A stretch of DNA of 9,766 bases, from NCBI GenBank assembly GCA_009843585.1, contig VYDC01000078.1:1-9766 (forward strand). The letters are read 5' to 3'. A program made the position numbers and the translations under genes. Position 1 is the first letter of the stretch. Every line of letters starts with the position of its first letter. The stretch comes from Chloroflexota bacterium (GTDB taxonomy: Bacteria > Chloroflexota > Dehalococcoidia > UBA2979). The notes under the pieces are model-generated. The model searched no databases and was not told the DNA's origin. It worked only from the letters and a program-made list of their open reading frames with translations. Shown here piece after piece: positions 1 through 5,795 of this stretch.

Positions 1-216
1 TGGACGAGCGCCGCGAGCCTTCCGAATCCGGGCTTCCGGCCGCTGGAGGGAGCGGCCGGCGAGTACAACGGCAAGTTCATGATGGGCCAGATGGTGCTCC
101 GGGGCGGCTCCGTCGCCACTCCCCGCAACCACATGCGCGCGAGCTATCGCAACTTCTTCTACCCGCCCGACCGCTGGCAGTTCATGGGCTTCCGCCTCGC
201 CGAGGACCTGGACTAG
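1..216 (+). CDS. egtB: EgtB, C-terminal fragment (hercynine oxygenase / ergothioneine sulfoxide synthase)
   Basis: The reading frame is open from the first base and ends at TAG 214-216, giving the last 71 residues of a protein whose start lies outside the window. The tail contains EYNGKFMMGQMVLRGGS followed by ATPRNHMRASYRNFF and a final RWQFMGFRLAEDL. This is the characteristic end of the formylglycine-generating-enzyme-like (FGE-sulfatase) domain of EgtB. EgtB is a non-haem iron enzyme that joins hercynine to a thiol (gamma-glutamylcysteine or cysteine) as a sulfoxide in ergothioneine synthesis. The next gene, 13 nt away on the same strand, is egtD, which makes hercynine, so pathway context supports the call. 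No egtC lies between them. The N-terminal DinB-like domain and the iron-binding histidines are not visible here. Confidence 0.9.
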   Translation, partial: WTSAASLPNPGFRPLEGAAGEYNGKFMMGQMVLRGGSVATPRNHMRASYRNFFYPPDRWQFMGFRLAEDLD

Positions 217-229
217 CTCGATCTTGCCG

Positions 230-1294
230 ATGAGTCACGACGGCCGTCCCCGAGCGCGCGCGCCGCGGGCGGGCGACCCGCGCGCGAGCGCCCCGGCGAA
301 CGGCCGCTTCACCATCACCGCGCACACGTCGGCCGACGCCGAGCACCGCTCCGCGGTCGAGGAGATGGTGCGGGGCCTGACCGCGGAGCCGAAGATGCTG
401 AGCCCGAGGTTCCTCTACCACAACGAGGGCTCGCGGCTCTTCGACGAGATCACGCGGCTCGACGAGTACTACCCGACGCGCGTCGAGCGCGCGCTGCTCG
501 AGCGCTTCGCCGCCGAGATCGTCGAGGAGGTCCGGCCCCTCGAGATCGTCGAGCTCGGGCCCGGAAGCGGCGCGAAGAGCGGCACGCTGATAGGACCCGG
601 GCTCGACGCGGGGACGCTCGCGCGCTACATCCCCTTCGACATCAGCGAGTCGGCGGTCCGCGAGAGCGCGTCGTCGCTGCTTCAGGCGCACCCGGACCTC
701 GGCGAGATCGCCGGCGTGGTGGGCGACTTCGGGCGGCATCTCTCCGCCGTGCCCTCCACGCAGGGCCGGCGCCTGATCGCCTTCCTCGGCTCGACGATCG
801 GGAACCTCCACCCGCAGGAGCAGCGGCGCCTCCTCACCGAGTTGCGCCGGCTGATGGGCCGCGACGACGACGCCGTGCTCATCGGGGTGGATCTCGTGAA
901 GGACCGCCGCGTGCTCGAGGAGGCGTACAACGATCGCCGGGGCGTGACGGCCCTCTTCAACCTCAACTCCTTGGAGGCGGCGAACGACCTGCTGGGCCTC
1001 GACCTGGACGCCGACCTCTTCCGGCACCGCGCCTTCTTCAACGCCGCGCACTCGCGGATCGAGATGCACCTCGAGGCGCGGGCCGACGTCTCCTTCGCCC
1101 TGCCGCCGGACGGCGAGACCGTCCGCCTCCGCGCCGGCGAGACGATATGGACGGAGAGCTCGTACAAGTTCACCCGGGAGGGGTTCGCCGACACGCTGCG
1201 CGACGCGGGCTTCTCCCGGGCGCGCTGGTACACCGATCCGGATGAGATGTTCGCGCTCGTGCTGGCCCGTCCGGCCCCGAGCCGGGGCGTCTAG
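230..1294 (+). CDS. egtD: EgtD, L-histidine N-alpha-methyltransferase
   Basis: This 354-residue protein is predicted to trimethylate the alpha-amino group of histidine with three SAM molecules, giving hercynine, the first step of ergothioneine synthesis. Visible family features are LTAEPKMLSPRFLYHNEGS (about 50-68), the substrate-side segment EYYPTR (79-84), the SAM-binding loop ELGPGSGAKS (108-117), STIGNLHP with Asn192, and IWTESSYKF (306-314). Glu309 and Ser311 of that last motif align with the histidine-binding Glu and Ser of characterised EgtD. The ATG at 230 is used; a TTG at 224 is in frame and neither has a good Shine-Dalgarno. The first ~26 residues are Arg/Ala/Pro-rich and look like an extension before the usual start of homology, so a shorter form is possible. 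It follows egtB by 13 nt and its stop overlaps the stop of the convergent methyltransferase gene in a shared CTAG. Confidence 0.93.
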   Translation: MSHDGRPRARAPRAGDPRASAPANGRFTITAHTSADAEHRSAVEEMVRGLTAEPKMLSPRFLYHNEGSRLFDEITRLDEYYPTRVERALLERFAAEIVEEVRPLEIVELGPGSGAKSGTLIGPGLDAGTLARYIPFDISESAVRESASSLLQAHPDLGEIAGVVGDFGRHLSAVPSTQGRRLIAFLGSTIGNLHPQEQRRLLTELRRLMGRDDDAVLIGVDLVKDRRVLEEAYNDRRGVTALFNLNSLEAANDLLGLDLDADLFRHRAFFNAAHSRIEMHLEARADVSFALPPDGETVRLRAGETIWTESSYKFTREGFADTLRDAGFSRARWYTDPDEMFALVLARPAPSRGV

Positions 1295-2133
1295 CCGGGC
1301 GGCTCCCAGGTGACGATCCCGATCTCCCGGAATCCCATCGGGAGCCGGACGCCGCCGGGCTCCCCCCACCACTCGTCCATCAGCTCCAGCATCCTGCGGT
1401 CCTTCTCCGAGCCGGGGCGCAGCCAGAGCATGCGCCGCCCGAGCGCGTGGGCCTCCTGGGGCGCGACGGGCGCCGCGCCCGTGCCGGCCACGACGCGCCT
1501 GACCTCGTAGGGACGCCCGAGCGCCCCGAGGAGCGCCACGAACTCCCTGAGCGCCGGGAGCACCGCGTGTGGCTCCTCGTGCACAGCCTCGAAGAGGTCG
1601 CCGAGCTGCGAGCCCCGCGGGAGCCGCGCGAGCGCCACGACGCAGAGCCGCCGCGCGCTCTGCTCCATCGCCTCGACGAAGGGGAAGGGCTCGCGGATGT
1701 CGTAGAGGCAGTGGGCGGCGAGCGCGACGTCGGCCTGCTCCGACCATCCCTCGACCGGCCACCTCGCGTCGTGCACGGTCAGGTTGGTCGCACCCGCCGC
1801 CCGGGCGCCCTCGTCGAGAACGCGGCGCATCGCGGGCGAGGGCTCGACGCCGATGACGCGCCTTACCCGCCCGGCGAGAGGCAGCGCGAAGCGGCCGCCG
1901 CCGGCGCCGATATCGAGCCAGGAGTCGTCGGCGCGCGCGAGCGAGAGCAGTACGGAGGCCTCGGCGGAGGATGCCTGCCCCGGCCGGAAGCGCCCGGCGA
2001 CCGGCTGGTAGTAGTCGAATCCCTCCTCGGTCTCGCGCAGCCGCGCGACCTGGCGGGCGTCGGCGTCGACGAGCTGCGCCCAGCCCTCGCGGACGTCGTC
2101 GGCGGAGGGCCGGAGTGCCCGGGCGGAGTCCAT
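1291..2133 (-). CDS. Class I SAM-dependent methyltransferase, substrate unknown
   Basis: A 280-residue protein with the Rossmann SAM-binding motif LDIGAGGGRFALPLAG (73-88) and a motif II acidic residue in VIGVEPSPAMR (93-103), typical of class I methyltransferases of the methyltransferase 11/25 type. There is no signal peptide or membrane segment. ATG 2133 was chosen because GGGAGG (plus-strand 2139-2144) lies 5 nt upstream on the minus strand; the frame stays open further upstream but runs antisense over coxG. The gene follows the coxG-like gene by 55 nt on the same strand, so co-transcription is likely and a role linked to CO dehydrogenase is possible but not shown. It converges on egtD, and both stops lie in one CTAG at 1291-1294. 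I cannot assign a substrate. Confidence 0.85.
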   Translation of the reverse strand: MDSARALRPSADDVREGWAQLVDADARQVARLRETEEGFDYYQPVAGRFRPGQASSAEASVLLSLARADDSWLDIGAGGGRFALPLAGRVRRVIGVEPSPAMRRVLDEGARAAGATNLTVHDARWPVEGWSEQADVALAAHCLYDIREPFPFVEAMEQSARRLCVVALARLPRGSQLGDLFEAVHEEPHAVLPALREFVALLGALGRPYEVRRVVAGTGAAPVAPQEAHALGRRMLWLRPGSEKDRRMLELMDEWWGEPGGVRLPMGFREIGIVTWEPPG

Positions 2134-2188
2134 CTCGACCTCCCGCCGGCGTCGTGGACCGGCCCCGATCGTGGCTCGCCGCGGCGGC

Positions 2189-2647
2189 TCAGCCGGAGGC
2201 CCCGCCCTCCTCGAGCCGCTCGCGGACGCGCGCGACGAACTGATCGAAGAGCCGGTCGGAGACGAACTTGATGAGACGCGAGCCCATCTGCGCCATGCGG
2301 CCGCCGACGTTGGCGACGGCCTCCACGGAGGACTCGGTCCCGCCGCCCTCCAGCGCCCGGAGCTCGCCTCGCATCTCGACGTCGGCGCTGCCGTCGCCCG
2401 CCCCGTGCGCGACGACGCGCATGGTGTGGCGCTCTCGGTCGAGCTCCACGAAGCGCCCCTCGCCACGGTACTTCGCCTGCACCGGCCCGACCTTGATGCC
2501 GAGCCGGCCCGAGAACTCGCGCTCGCTCTTCTCGGTCAGCTCGGCGCCCGGCACGCACTCGACGACCTGCTCCGGATCGGTGAGGAACTCCCAGACGCGG
2601 TCGATGGGAGCGTCCACGCGGAAGGTCTTCTCGACTCGGATCTCCAT
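2189..2647 (-). CDS. coxG: CoxG-family SRPBCC protein (CO dehydrogenase subunit G-like)
   Basis: A 152-residue SRPBCC/START-fold protein. It begins MEIRVEKTFRVDAPIDRVWE and has LTDPEQVVECVPGAEL, the family hallmark of CoxG (usually ...DPE..a.CiPGae). It continues with IKVGPVQAKYRGEGRF and a C-terminal amphipathic GGRMAQMGSRLIKFVSDRLFD, as in CoxG proteins. CoxG is reported to help recruit CODH to the membrane; this copy ends at residue 152 and shows no C-terminal hydrophobic anchor, so it resembles the short form. Start: ATG 2647 begins exactly where family similarity begins and has a G-rich stretch 7 nt upstream; ATG 2662 is also in frame and would add five residues. The gene is divergent from coxM, with 92 nt between starts, so the two may share a control region. 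Confidence 0.85.
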   Translation of the reverse strand: MEIRVEKTFRVDAPIDRVWEFLTDPEQVVECVPGAELTEKSEREFSGRLGIKVGPVQAKYRGEGRFVELDRERHTMRVVAHGAGDGSADVEMRGELRALEGGGTESSVEAVANVGGRMAQMGSRLIKFVSDRLFDQFVARVRERLEEGGASG

Positions 2648-2739
2648 CCCGTCGCCCCCCATGCTCGTGCGGGCGGCGTACCCGCTACACTGTGGCCTCG
2701 GCCAACGTTCGTTATCGGCGTTCGCGAAGGAGAAGGCCC
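2648..2739. promoter_or_regulatory. Divergent control region between coxG and coxM
   Basis: These 92 nt separate the divergent coxG and coxM starts and must carry signals for both. A plausible plus-strand -10 box TACACT lies at 2686-2691, but I see no good -35 at 16-18 nt before it. An inverted repeat TGGCC-TC-GGCCA at 2693-2704 falls just downstream of that box, where an operator would sit. The palindrome TTCGCGAA lies at 2721-2728. The coxM ribosome binding site AAGGAG is at 2727-2732. I see no convincing minus-strand promoter. Only the sequence symmetry is observed; regulation is inferred. Confidence 0.3.
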
Positions 2740-3606
2740 GTGATCCCCGGAACGTTCGACTACTTCGCCCCGTCCACTGTAGACGAAGCCGTCACGCTGC
2801 TCTCTGATCGAGGCCCCGACGCGAGGGTGCTCGCCGGGGGGCAGAGCCTGATCCCGATGATGAAGCTGAGGCTCGCGGAGCCGCCCGTGCTCGTCGACCT
2901 GAACCGCGTCGAGGGTCTCGGGGGCATCGAGGAGCGTGATGGCCATCTCCGGATCGGCGCGATGACGCGCCACGCCGCGCTCGAGACCTCGGATCTGATC
3001 GGCGCCCGCTACCCGCTGATCGCGGACGCGGCGGCCGTGATCGCCGACCCGCTGGTGCGCAATCGCGGCACCACCGGCGGCTCCCTCGCCCATGCCGACC
3101 CCGCCGGCGATCTCGGTTCGGTGATGACGGCGCTCGGCGCCGAGATCGTCGTCACCGGCCCCTCCGGCGAGCGCACGCTCTCCATCGACGACCTGCTGCT
3201 CGGTCCGTTCGCGACCACGCTCGAGGAGGGCGAGATCATGACCGAGGTCCGCGTCCCCCTCCCCGGGGCGGGGAGCGCGGGGGCCTACGAGAAGCTCGAG
3301 CGGAAGGTCGGCGACTTCGCCACGGCGGCCGTCGCCGTCCAGCTCAGCCGGGAGAACGGCAGCTGTTCGTCGATCGGCATAGCGCTGACCGCGGTCGGCC
3401 CCACCACGATCCGCGCCGGGGCGGCCGAGGATCACCTGCGCGGGGGCGCTCTGGACGAGGCGGCGCTCCGCGCGGCCAGCGAGCTCGCCGCCGAGGCGGC
3501 GGAGCCGGCCGCCGATCTCCGCGGCTCCGAGGAGTACAAGCGGGACATGGTGCGCGTGCTGACGCTGCGGGCGCTTCGTCGGGCGATAGCACGGGCGGGA
3601 GGGTAG
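2740..3606 (+). CDS. coxM: CoxM, FAD-binding medium subunit of aerobic CO dehydrogenase
   Basis: A 288-residue flavoprotein subunit that passes electrons from the CoxS iron-sulfur clusters through FAD to the quinone pool or other acceptor. The FAD-binding signatures are AGGQSLIPMMKLRLAEP (about 31-47) and RNRGTTGGSLAHADPAGD (about 107-124), both diagnostic of the molybdopterin dehydrogenase FAD-binding domain. The C-terminal CO dehydrogenase flavoprotein domain follows, with YEKLERKVGDFATAAVAV. The GTG at 2740 is preferred over ATG 2692: AAGGAG sits 7 nt upstream (2727-2732) and VIPGTFDYFAPSTVDEAV is the expected family N-terminus, whereas the 16 upstream residues are an Arg-rich run with no family likeness. 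It is the first gene of a coxM-coxS-coxL cluster, 4 nt from coxS. Length is normal and no key motif is missing. Confidence 0.95.
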   Translation: MIPGTFDYFAPSTVDEAVTLLSDRGPDARVLAGGQSLIPMMKLRLAEPPVLVDLNRVEGLGGIEERDGHLRIGAMTRHAALETSDLIGARYPLIADAAAVIADPLVRNRGTTGGSLAHADPAGDLGSVMTALGAEIVVTGPSGERTLSIDDLLLGPFATTLEEGEIMTEVRVPLPGAGSAGAYEKLERKVGDFATAAVAVQLSRENGSCSSIGIALTAVGPTTIRAGAAEDHLRGGALDEAALRAASELAAEAAEPAADLRGSEEYKRDMVRVLTLRALRRAIARAGG

Positions 3607-3610
3607 CGAG

Positions 3611-3789
3611 ATGCCACAGATCGAGGTGACCGTGAACGGCGCCGCCCACCAGGTGGACGTCGAGCCCCGGCTGCTCCTGGTCCACCTGATCCGCGAGGAT
3701 CTCGGGCTCACCGGGACGCACATCGGCTGCGACACCACGCACTGCGGGGCCTGCACGGTCCTGCTCGACGGGGTGCCGGTCAAGTCCTG
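3611..3789 (+). pseudogene. coxS: CoxS N-terminal part (interrupted iron-sulfur small subunit of CO dehydrogenase)
   Basis: These bases encode residues 1-59 and the first two bases of codon 60 of CoxS, the subunit with two [2Fe-2S] clusters between CoxL and CoxM. Start ATG 3611 has GGGAGGG at 3597-3603, 7 nt upstream. The plant-type cluster ligands Cys40, Cys45 and Cys48 are present in GCDTTHCGACTVLLDG. The fourth ligand, Cys60, is split by the insertion sequence that begins at 3790. Translation would run on into the element out of the transposase frame to a stop at 4300, giving a 229-residue chimera without Cys60 or the distal cluster domain. The remainder of the gene is at 6231-6530. Joining the parts across one copy of the duplicated AAGTCCTG gives a normal 156-residue CoxS with no frameshift. 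Confidence 0.93.
3782..3789 (+). repeat. Target-site duplication, left copy (AAGTCCTG)
   Basis: The 8-bp sequence AAGTCCTG directly precedes the left inverted repeat and recurs exactly at 6231-6238 just after the right inverted repeat. Eight bp is the usual duplication length for IS1595-family elements. It encodes Lys-Ser and the first two bases of Cys60 of CoxS. Confidence 0.96.
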
Positions 3790-3812
3790 GGGGATTACAT
3801 ACCTGAGTGACC
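3790..3812 (+). repeat. Left terminal inverted repeat (IRL)
   Basis: Reads GGGGATTACAT, then three variable bases ACC, then TGAGTGACC. The reverse complement of 6208-6230 is identical except that the three variable bases are CGT, giving 20 of 23 matches. Its inner end AGTGACC is mirrored again as GGTCACT at 3836-3842 beside the transposase -10 box. Confidence 0.96.
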
Positions 3813-3818
3813 GCAGGC

Positions 3819-3847
3819 TTGACTCCTGCCGCGATGGTCACTATACT
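3819..3847 (+). promoter_or_regulatory. Transposase promoter, sigma70/sigmaA type
   Basis: TTGACT at 3819-3824 and TATACT at 3842-3847 are separated by exactly 17 nt, which is close to the vegetative consensus and the clearest promoter in the window. It lies just inside the left inverted repeat and drives the transposase, whose ATG is 22 nt after the -10 box. The -35 sits in the loop of a fold-back formed by AGTGACC (3806-3812) with GGTCACT (3836-3842) and GCAGG (3813-3817) with CCTGC (3825-3829). The overlap with the terminal repeat would allow transposase binding to repress its own promoter; that is inference. Confidence 0.82.
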
Positions 3848-3869
3848 ACCTCTAACGAGGGAGGGAACC

Positions 3870-4811
3870 ATGACCGCAGCGGGTATGTCGCACCGGACCG
3901 GGATCAGCCTCACGGAGCTGTTCGCACGCTTCCCCGACGACGCGGCAGCCGAGCGGTTCTTTGTCGAGTCGCGCTGGCCGGACGGCATCGCCTGCCCGCG
4001 CTGCGGCTCCGTCAACGTGCAGGAGAAGACCACGCACAAGACGATGCCGTTCCGCTGCCGGGACTGCCGCCGGTTCTTCTCGGTGCGCGTCGGGACCGCG
4101 ATGGCCGACTCGAAGCTCGGCTACCGCACCTGGGCGATCGCCGTCTACCTCGTCACCACCTCGCTCAAGGGCGTGTCGAGCATGAAGCTCCACCGCGACC
4201 TCGGCGTCACTCAGAAGACGGCATGGCACCTCGCGCACCGCATCCGGCAGGCGTGGACCGACGACGGCGGCGGGCCGCTCGGCGGGCCGGTCGAGGTTGA
4301 CGAGACCTACGTGGGCGGGCTGGCGAAGAACCGCCACGCCTCCGAGCGCGACCGGCCGCACCGGCGCTCCGACTTCGAGAAGACGCCCGTGGTGGGCGTG
4401 AAGGATCGCGCGACTGGCGAGGTCCGGGCGCGCGTCGTCACCGCCACCGACGGCGACACCCTGCGCGGCTTCGTGCGCGAGAACGCGGCGCCGGGCTCAC
4501 AGGTCTACTCCGACGGCCACGCCGCCTACACGTCACTGGAGGGCGAGTACAAGCACGCTGCGGTGCAGCACTCGGTCGGCACCTACGTGATCGGTCAGGC
4601 GCACACCAACGGCATAGAGTCGTTCTGGTCGATGATGAAGCGCGGCTACATCGGGACGTACCACTGGATGAGCGCGAAGCACCTCGACCGCTACGTGGAC
4701 GAGTTCTCGGGCCGCCACAACCAGCGCCCGATGGACACCGCCGACCAGATGCGCCGCGTCGCCCGCGGACTCGTCGGGAAGCGCCTCCAGTACGGAGAAC
4801 TGACCGCCTAG
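3870..4811 (+). CDS. IS1595/ISXO2-family transposase
   Basis: A 313-residue transposase. The N-terminal part has a zinc ribbon, CPRCGSVNV then FRCRDCRRFFS (about residues 42-70), as in the transposase zinc-ribbon family. A helix-turn-helix-like segment, SSMKLHRDLGVTQKTAWHLA, follows. The ISXO2-like catalytic domain shows VEVDETYVGG (first Asp), VYSDGHAAY (second Asp) and HTNGIESFWSMMKRG (the Asn/Glu region typical of this family in place of a simple DDE glutamate). The C-terminus contains YVDEFSGRHNQR. Start ATG 3870 is preferred over the in-frame start at 3807: the promoter -10 (3842-3847) lies between them and a G-rich ribosome binding site (GGGAGGG, 3860-3866) sits just upstream. No frameshift or missing motif is visible, so it is probably active. 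Its stop shares a CTAG with the stop of the convergent minus-strand ORF. Confidence 0.95.
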   Translation: MTAAGMSHRTGISLTELFARFPDDAAAERFFVESRWPDGIACPRCGSVNVQEKTTHKTMPFRCRDCRRFFSVRVGTAMADSKLGYRTWAIAVYLVTTSLKGVSSMKLHRDLGVTQKTAWHLAHRIRQAWTDDGGGPLGGPVEVDETYVGGLAKNRHASERDRPHRRSDFEKTPVVGVKDRATGEVRARVVTATDGDTLRGFVRENAAPGSQVYSDGHAAYTSLEGEYKHAAVQHSVGTYVIGQAHTNGIESFWSMMKRGYIGTYHWMSAKHLDRYVDEFSGRHNQRPMDTADQMRRVARGLVGKRLQYGELTA

Positions 4812-5035
4812 GTCGGAGGCGTCCAGCGCTGCACTATCTCCCCGAAAGACGGACGCGGGGAGAGATCGTGCTCGATGTGAGAGATCGAAGTCTCGATGCC
4901 GTCGAGCCGCTGGTCGATGCGATTGAGTCGCTGCTCCATCCGGGCGAGACGCTGGTCGAAGCTCTGCAAGACCGTGACCAGCGACTCGACGATGATGTCG
5001 AAACGCTCTACAAGCTGCTCTCCCGGTTCGCTCAT
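4808..5035 (-). CDS. Small coiled-coil cargo protein, unknown function
   Basis: A 75-residue ORF inside the insertion sequence, beginning MSEPGEQLVERFD. Residues about 7-58 have a leucine/isoleucine heptad pattern (FDQRLARMEQRLNRIDQRL, then DGIETSISHIEHDL), which predicts a parallel coiled coil or helical bundle. The tail is PSFGEIVQRWTPPT. There is no signal peptide, membrane segment or cysteine. The start ATG overlaps the TGA of the upstream 31-residue ORF as ATGA, so translation is probably coupled, which would explain the lack of a clear own ribosome binding site. It converges on the transposase and shares a CTAG at both stops. The frame is open further upstream to 5251, but that extension runs antisense over the 31-residue ORF. 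I do not recognise a family; accessory oligomerisation or regulation of transposition is only a guess. Confidence 0.62.
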   Translation of the reverse strand: MSEPGEQLVERFDIIVESLVTVLQSFDQRLARMEQRLNRIDQRLDGIETSISHIEHDLSPRPSFGEIVQRWTPPT

Positions 5036-5127
5036 CGTGGCTTGCTCTGCTTCGGCGGCTTGAGAATCGCCTGCACGAGTTTCTCGGGCGTGGTGGGGAT
5101 CCGAAGATCCATCGGCTTGCGCGGCAT
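5032..5127 (-). CDS. 31-residue cargo micro-ORF upstream of and coupled to the coiled-coil ORF
   Basis: The ORF reads MPRKPMDLRIPTTPEKLVQA then ILKPPKQSKPR and is basic (net positive) and proline-rich at both ends with a short helical centre. Its TGA stop (plus-strand 5032-5034) overlaps the ATG of the 75-residue ORF, giving the ATGA arrangement of coupled genes. A purine-rich GAGAGGGG lies about 11 nt before the ATG, a weak ribosome binding site. An in-frame ATG at 5181 would extend it by 18 residues, but nothing favours it. The shape, a small basic peptide before a coiled-coil protein, recalls DNA- or partner-binding peptides. No family was recognised. The overlap and the protein-like composition are the reasons to believe it is real. 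Confidence 0.5.
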   Translation of the reverse strand: MPRKPMDLRIPTTPEKLVQAILKPPKQSKPR

Positions 5128-5245
5128 GAGAGTGTAGCCCCTCTCTTGGCACCCGTCCCGACTGTGGGCCCTCCGTGCCATGTAGGGCAGCGTAACCCAT
5201 TTTCCGCAGTTTCGGATACCCGGAATGTGGTAGGGTCAGAACGTA

Positions 5246-5326
5246 CACCACAAGCCCGGAGAGACGTTGCCCGGACGGGCCGCTCTGCGCCTCTCTGCGG
5301 TTCAGCGTCTGTACCGGCTTGTGGTG
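5246..5326 (+). ncRNA. Candidate structured RNA or leader between divergent cargo genes
   Basis: An outer 11-bp perfect stem pairs CACCACAAGCC (5246-5256) with GGCTTGTGGTG (5316-5326), extended by two more pairs past a single bulged C. Inside it, AGACGTTG (5262-5269) pairs with CAGCGTCT (5303-5310) over eight positions including one G-U pair. Within that lie two further small hairpins: CCC/GGG at 5270-5279, and CCGC 5280-5283 with GCGG 5297-5300. The result is a nested, multibranched fold of about 81 nt, more than a simple terminator. It lies 41 nt before the TTG of the membrane-anchored cargo ORF, so it could be its leader, an independent RNA, or (read from the other strand) the leader of the micro-ORF. 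An alternative pairing, GGACGGGC 5273-5280 with GCCCGTCC 5333-5340, could compete. Folding was done by eye. Confidence 0.4.
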
Positions 5327-5367
5327 AGCGGTGCCCGTCCACCGCAGAGGGGCACCCTATCCGTTCA

Positions 5368-5781
5368 TTGCCGCGCGAGTACAAGGTCTTCGCCGGAGTA
5401 GCAGTCGTCCTGGTCGCCATCGGAATCTTCATCGCCACGTCAGAGGAGGGCGATCCCCCACTGGCAACGCGCACGGTTGCAGCCGAAACGCGCGGCATCG
5501 GCCTCTGTCTCGTCGGCGAGCGAAGCCTAGACTTCGAGCGGCTGGTGAGAGCGAGCCTCCAAGCCGAGACCGGCGGCATCGTTTCTCTCGAGCCCGGCGC
5601 GACCCGCGTTGTCCATCAGACGCGCGGTCTCTACGACTTCGAGTCCGAGTACCTCGTCACGGTGTGGGTGAGCGGGCAGAAGGTCGGGCCCATCCGCTCG
5701 TACCACGAGGGGCTGATCAACGTGCTCGCGGACGACTGCGTGACCGTGTATGCGGGACAGAGTAGGACGAGCCCGCATTGA
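5368..5781 (+). CDS. Membrane-anchored cargo protein, unknown function
   Basis: A protein of about 137 residues from a TTG start, beginning with LPREYK (initiator TTG) and then a hydrophobic segment VFAGVAVVLVAIGIFIAT (7-24). This predicts a single N-terminal anchor or signal peptide, with the remainder outside the membrane. The exterior part has two cysteines (Cys47 in IGLCLVGE and Cys124 in ADDCVTVY) that could form a disulfide, and ends AGQSRTSPH. The start is uncertain: the frame is open upstream to 5146 and the nearest purine-rich site, AGAGGGG 5345-5351, is 16 nt away. TTG 5368 was chosen because it directly precedes the positively charged, then hydrophobic, segment. It ends 14 nt before the Excalibur ORF, so the two are probably one transcript. 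No known family was recognised. Confidence 0.6.
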   Translation: MPREYKVFAGVAVVLVAIGIFIATSEEGDPPLATRTVAAETRGIGLCLVGERSLDFERLVRASLQAETGGIVSLEPGATRVVHQTRGLYDFESEYLVTVWVSGQKVGPIRSYHEGLINVLADDCVTVYAGQSRTSPH

Positions 5782-5795
5782 GGAAAGGACGGACC

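Noticed and set aside
182..1762. Minus-strand 526-codon frame over egtD
   Set aside because: Low-complexity Arg/Ala/Gly translation, antisense to a well-supported egtD and spanning two genes on opposite strands.
3611..4300. A 229-residue CoxS-element fusion as a functional gene
   Set aside because: After CoxS residue 59 it reads the element out of the transposase frame, giving Arg-rich nonsense; it is best described as the broken 5' part of coxS.
5331..5765. Overlapping plus-strand frame of 144 codons
   Set aside because: Arg/Pro-rich shadow in a different frame of the membrane-protein ORF with no ribosome binding site.
5146..5781. Full-length 211-residue version of the membrane-anchored cargo protein
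   Set aside because: The first 74 residues overlap the structured region, contain no recognisable domain, and would place the hydrophobic anchor in the middle of the protein; the TTG at 5368 fits better, though the start remains uncertain.
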